DNA from: JAVBOD01 sp031551045
GTDB taxonomy: Bacteria; Bacteroidota; Bacteroidia; Bacteroidales; UBA932
Direction of reading: 5' to 3'
Length of the DNA stretch: 44,524 nt
Assembly (NCBI GenBank): GCA_031551045.1
Contig: JAVBOD010000012.1
Location: forward strand, 1-44,524
The notes under the pieces are model-generated. The model worked only from the letters and a program-made list of their open reading frames with translations. It had not been told where the DNA came from and did not search any database. Positions 43,301-44,524 of this stretch are shown here, in pieces. Every line of letters starts with the position of its first letter. Positions within the stretch are counted from its first letter, which is position 1. Both the position numbers and the translations under genes were made by a program.

Positions 43301-43769
43301 AAACAGCTTCGTTGCCTTCAATGGTCACGTTTTCTTTGCGGGTCGATAAATCGCGGTCGAAGTCAGAAGCCGTTACCCGTACGGTTTCATTTTCCTTGAA
43401 GCGGCGTGCCGTCGATTTCACAATAGCGAAAGCATCCGGCATGATTTCCAACAGCACCTCTTCAATTGTTTTATCAACATCTTTGGTAATCTTATCAATA
43501 TCCGTAGCTATTTTTTCTTTTTCGCGCACATCCATCTCCGGATCTTCCATTTGTGCACGTAAAACCTCCATGCGCTCTTCGTCCTTTGCAATGCGTTCGC
43601 GGATAAGCTCTTTCAAGCGTTGCGATGCCGCTCGCAGTTCGTCATTGCTCAATTTATCAATCCGCTCATAAGCCGCTAAGATATTATCCACATAGGGCAT
43701 AACAGCTTTCAAATCCCTGTCCGACTTTGAGCCGAACATCTTCTTCATTACCGAACTAAAAAGTGCCAT
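40308..43769 (-). CDS. secA: Preprotein translocase ATPase SecA
   Basis: Motor ATPase that drives precursor proteins through SecYEG. The protein has 1153 residues. Nucleotide-binding domain 1 has MATGEGKTLVATLP near residue 195 and the DEVD Walker B (VDEVDSVLVDDARTP) near 303. Then come the preprotein-crosslinking domain, helicase-like domain 2 (GTTSVEVSELLSRML, MAGRGTDIKLG, RRVDRQLRGRAGRQGDPG) and the helical scaffold. The C-terminal zinc motif RNDPCPCGSGKKYKNCHG binds SecB or ribosomes. About 60 residues (roughly 629-690, encoded near 41700-41885), rich in Asp, Lys and Gly (NKDGSVKKDSDGNPVAKKD), are inserted before GTTSVEVSE, where most SecA proteins have a few residues. Divergent from mnmD. 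Confidence 0.97.
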   Translation of the reverse strand: MALFSSVMKKMFGSKSDRDLKAVMPYVDNILAAYERIDKLSNDELRAASQRLKELIRERIAKDEERMEVLRAQMEDPEMDVREKEKIATDIDKITKDVDKTIEEVLLEIMPDAFAIVKSTARRFKENETVRVTASDFDRDLSTRKENVTIEGNEAVWQNSWMAGGNMITWDMVHYDVQLFGGVVLHQGKIAEMATGEGKTLVATLPVFLNALAGKGVHVVTVNDYLSRRDSEWMGPIYEFHGLSVDCIDKHQPNSDARRRAYRSDITFGTNNEFGFDYLRDNMAISPEDLVQRKHHFSIVDEVDSVLVDDARTPLIISGPVPKGEDQQFMEYRPFVEKIYNAQRNLVTQLLNDAKKLLSEGKNDEGGKLLLRAHKGLPKYNPLIKFLSEQGNKQLMLKTENFYMQDNNKQMHLVTDDLFFVIDEKQNSVELTDKGIDLISQNVNDNKFFVLPDIGAEIADIEKNETDEQKKLEKKDTLLSDYALKSERVHSVNQLLKAYAMFEKDVEYVVMDNKVKIVDEQTGRILEGRRYSDGLHQAIEAKERVKVEAATQTFATITLQNYFRMYHKLAGMTGTAETEAGEFWSIYKLDVVVIPTNRPIIRLDYEDLIYRSKREKYNAVIAEIQRLVFPYTTYECEYEKNKDGSVKKDSDGNPVAKKDPQGLPMPKYDARGALIPAKDSKTGELTPCTARPVLVGTTSVEVSELLSRMLKLRGIKHNVLNAKQHAREAEIVAEAGQPGAVTIATNMAGRGTDIKLGPGVKEAGGLAIIGTERHDSRRVDRQLRGRAGRQGDPGTSNFFVSLEDDLMRLFGSGRIAAIVDRMGMKEGEVLQHSMLSKSIERAQRKVEENNFGIRKRLLEYDDVMNSQREVIYTRRRHALHGERIDVDVQNMMTDFTESLISQYHGKADYNEFEFEAIRQLSVKPAFDEKTYEDASVSKLSEMLLEQVEDVYRRKTETIGQQAYPIIKQVYETQSAVYENIVVPISDGQKIFQIQVNLKKAYESSGKELLRSLAKTVTLVMIDEHWKEHLREMDDLRQSVQSAVYEQKDPLLIYKFESYGLFRTMLDKVNRDVLSFLLRAHIPLRDPQQVHQGGAERRRVDMSRMQTSRPELAASGNSEPKTQAPVHVEKKVGRNDPCPCGSGKKYKNCHGQNE

Positions 43770-43798
43770 ATAATTTTTAAAAATTTTAATAGAATTTA

Positions 43799-43806
43799 CA
43801 AAGGTA
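43799..43806 (-). promoter_or_regulatory. -7 box of secA
   Basis: Minus-strand TACCTTTG, 29 bp before the secA ATG. No clear TTTG partner; the upstream region overlaps the mnmD promoter. Confidence 0.45.
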
Positions 43807-43824
43807 AGAAAAATATTTAATTGT

Positions 43825-43832
43825 TACCTTTG
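43825..43832 (+). promoter_or_regulatory. -7 box of mnmD, next to the start codon
   Basis: TACCTTTG ends 4 nt before the mnmD ATG, implying a leaderless transcript. It faces the secA -7 box only 18 bp away, so the two promoters overlap and cannot easily be used at the same time. Confidence 0.5.
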
Positions 43833-43836
43833 CCTA

Positions 43837-44508
43837 ATGATACGCCAAGCAATCATTACCTCCGACGGATCGCCGACACTTTACGTTCCCGAGTTGAATG
43901 AACATTATCATTCTACCCGTGGAGCCATTACGGAATCTAACCATGTATTTATAGAAAACGGGCTACAATTCATACTACGGCAGCCTCATCAACAGCCTTT
44001 ACAAATATTGGAAATAGGTTTCGGCACCGGATTAAACGCGTTACTCACATGGCAAGCCTGCGAGGCCCAAGACGTAAAGTGCCGCTATGCAACGTTGGAA
44101 AAATACCCCCTGAGAACAGAAGAAGTGCTTGCGTTAAATTATCCGTCACCGGAACAAATGAAACAACTCCATTCCTGCGCATGGAATTGCGATATTCCGT
44201 TATCAACTGATTTTACAGTTTGCAAAATAACGGATGACTTGTTGGAATATCAACCACAACAAACGTTCGATTTGATTTTCTTTGATGCATTTGCTCCTAC
44301 CGTACAACCGGATTTGTGGAGCGACGGAGTATTCAGAAAATTATACGAGCACCAATCCGAGGATGGCGTATTAGTTACATATTCATCGAAAGGAAGTGTA
44401 AAGCAAGCCTTACGAAACGCGGGATACCACGTGCAGCGCCTTCCCGGAGCAGCAGGAAAACGACACATGGTAAGGGCTTGTAAAAGTAAACTTACCCGTT
44501 GTAATTAA
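43837..44508 (+). CDS. mnmD: tRNA (mnm5s2U34) methyltransferase MnmD
   Basis: Adds the last methyl group of 5-methylaminomethyl-2-thiouridine at tRNA position 34; stand-alone counterpart of the N-terminal half of MnmC (DUF752). SAM motif I LQILEIGFGTGLNALL lies at about 55-70, with the family start IITSDGSPTLYVPELNEHYHSTRGA and the catalytic-domain motif DLIFFDAFAPTVQPDLW. LVTYSSKGSVKQAL and LPGAAGKRHMVRA complete the C-terminus. 223 residues, full length. The remaining 16 bp of the window show no feature. Confidence 0.94.
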   Translation: MIRQAIITSDGSPTLYVPELNEHYHSTRGAITESNHVFIENGLQFILRQPHQQPLQILEIGFGTGLNALLTWQACEAQDVKCRYATLEKYPLRTEEVLALNYPSPEQMKQLHSCAWNCDIPLSTDFTVCKITDDLLEYQPQQTFDLIFFDAFAPTVQPDLWSDGVFRKLYEHQSEDGVLVTYSSKGSVKQALRNAGYHVQRLPGAAGKRHMVRACKSKLTRCN

Positions 44509-44524
44509 ACACCAGATTCACTTT

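Overview
The window is an ordinary chromosomal stretch from a member of the Bacteroidota, most likely order Bacteroidales. Three things support this: (1) gene content such as the zapA / 6S RNA / rny cluster, the etfB-etfA-acyl-CoA dehydrogenase cluster, a DUF3467 protein, a short-form AMP nucleosidase and MnmD; (2) near absence of Shine-Dalgarno sequences; (3) repeated Bacteroidota-type promoters (TTTG, 19-20 bp spacer, TAnnTTTG) upstream of genes on both strands. No rRNA, tRNA, CRISPR array, transposase or prophage was seen. The genus cannot be fixed from the sequence alone.

Layout. 1-870: edge-truncated tandem GNAT acetyltransferase (-). 1131-3053: dnaK (-). 3326-5520: panB (+), an RluA-family pseudouridine synthase (+) and nadD (-), the last two overlapping tail to tail. 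5613-9296: large secreted zinc metalloprotease and gapA (-). 9486-12573: clpC and tpx (+). 12645-17171: small membrane protein, NamZ/DUF1343 muramidase-like protein, deoC, ispH and cmk (-). 17253-19436: ppx/gppA and an NtrC-like regulator without DNA-binding domain (+). 19523-22788: amn, rny, a probable 6S RNA, zapA and a coiled-coil protein (-). 22892-25824: M23 peptidase overlapping anmK (+). 26002-27546: Ser-type sulfatase (-). 27759-31098: thrS-infC-rpmI-rplT operon (+), with infC starting at AUA. 31357-32709: lepB (+). 32811-34952: DUF2520-kdsC-prmA operon (-). 35058-35871: YtxH / holin-like / small basic protein operon (+). 35946-39752: etfB-etfA-acyl-CoA dehydrogenase (-). 39877-43769: DUF3467 and secA (-). 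43837-44508: mnmD (+).

The genes form functional groups: protein quality control and redox (dnaK, clpC, tpx), envelope and wall turnover (NamZ-like, M23, anmK, lepB, secA, kdsC), translation (thrS, infC, rpmI, rplT, prmA, mnmD, RluA-like), cofactor and precursor synthesis (panB, nadD, ispH) and electron transfer from acyl-CoA.

I found no clearly new multi-gene defence or metabolic system. The interesting material lies between and at the edges of genes. Several palindromic repeat families are present, one apparently inside the signal-peptide region of the M23 gene and one in the ribosomal-protein operon. A heptamer tandem repeat contains the ispH stop codon, and two related hairpin elements sit beside the etf genes. 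Other points are the non-canonical infC start, a probable 6S RNA, several predicted leaderless mRNAs, an NtrC-like protein with altered GAFTGA loop and no HTH, and a hydrophilic insertion in SecA.
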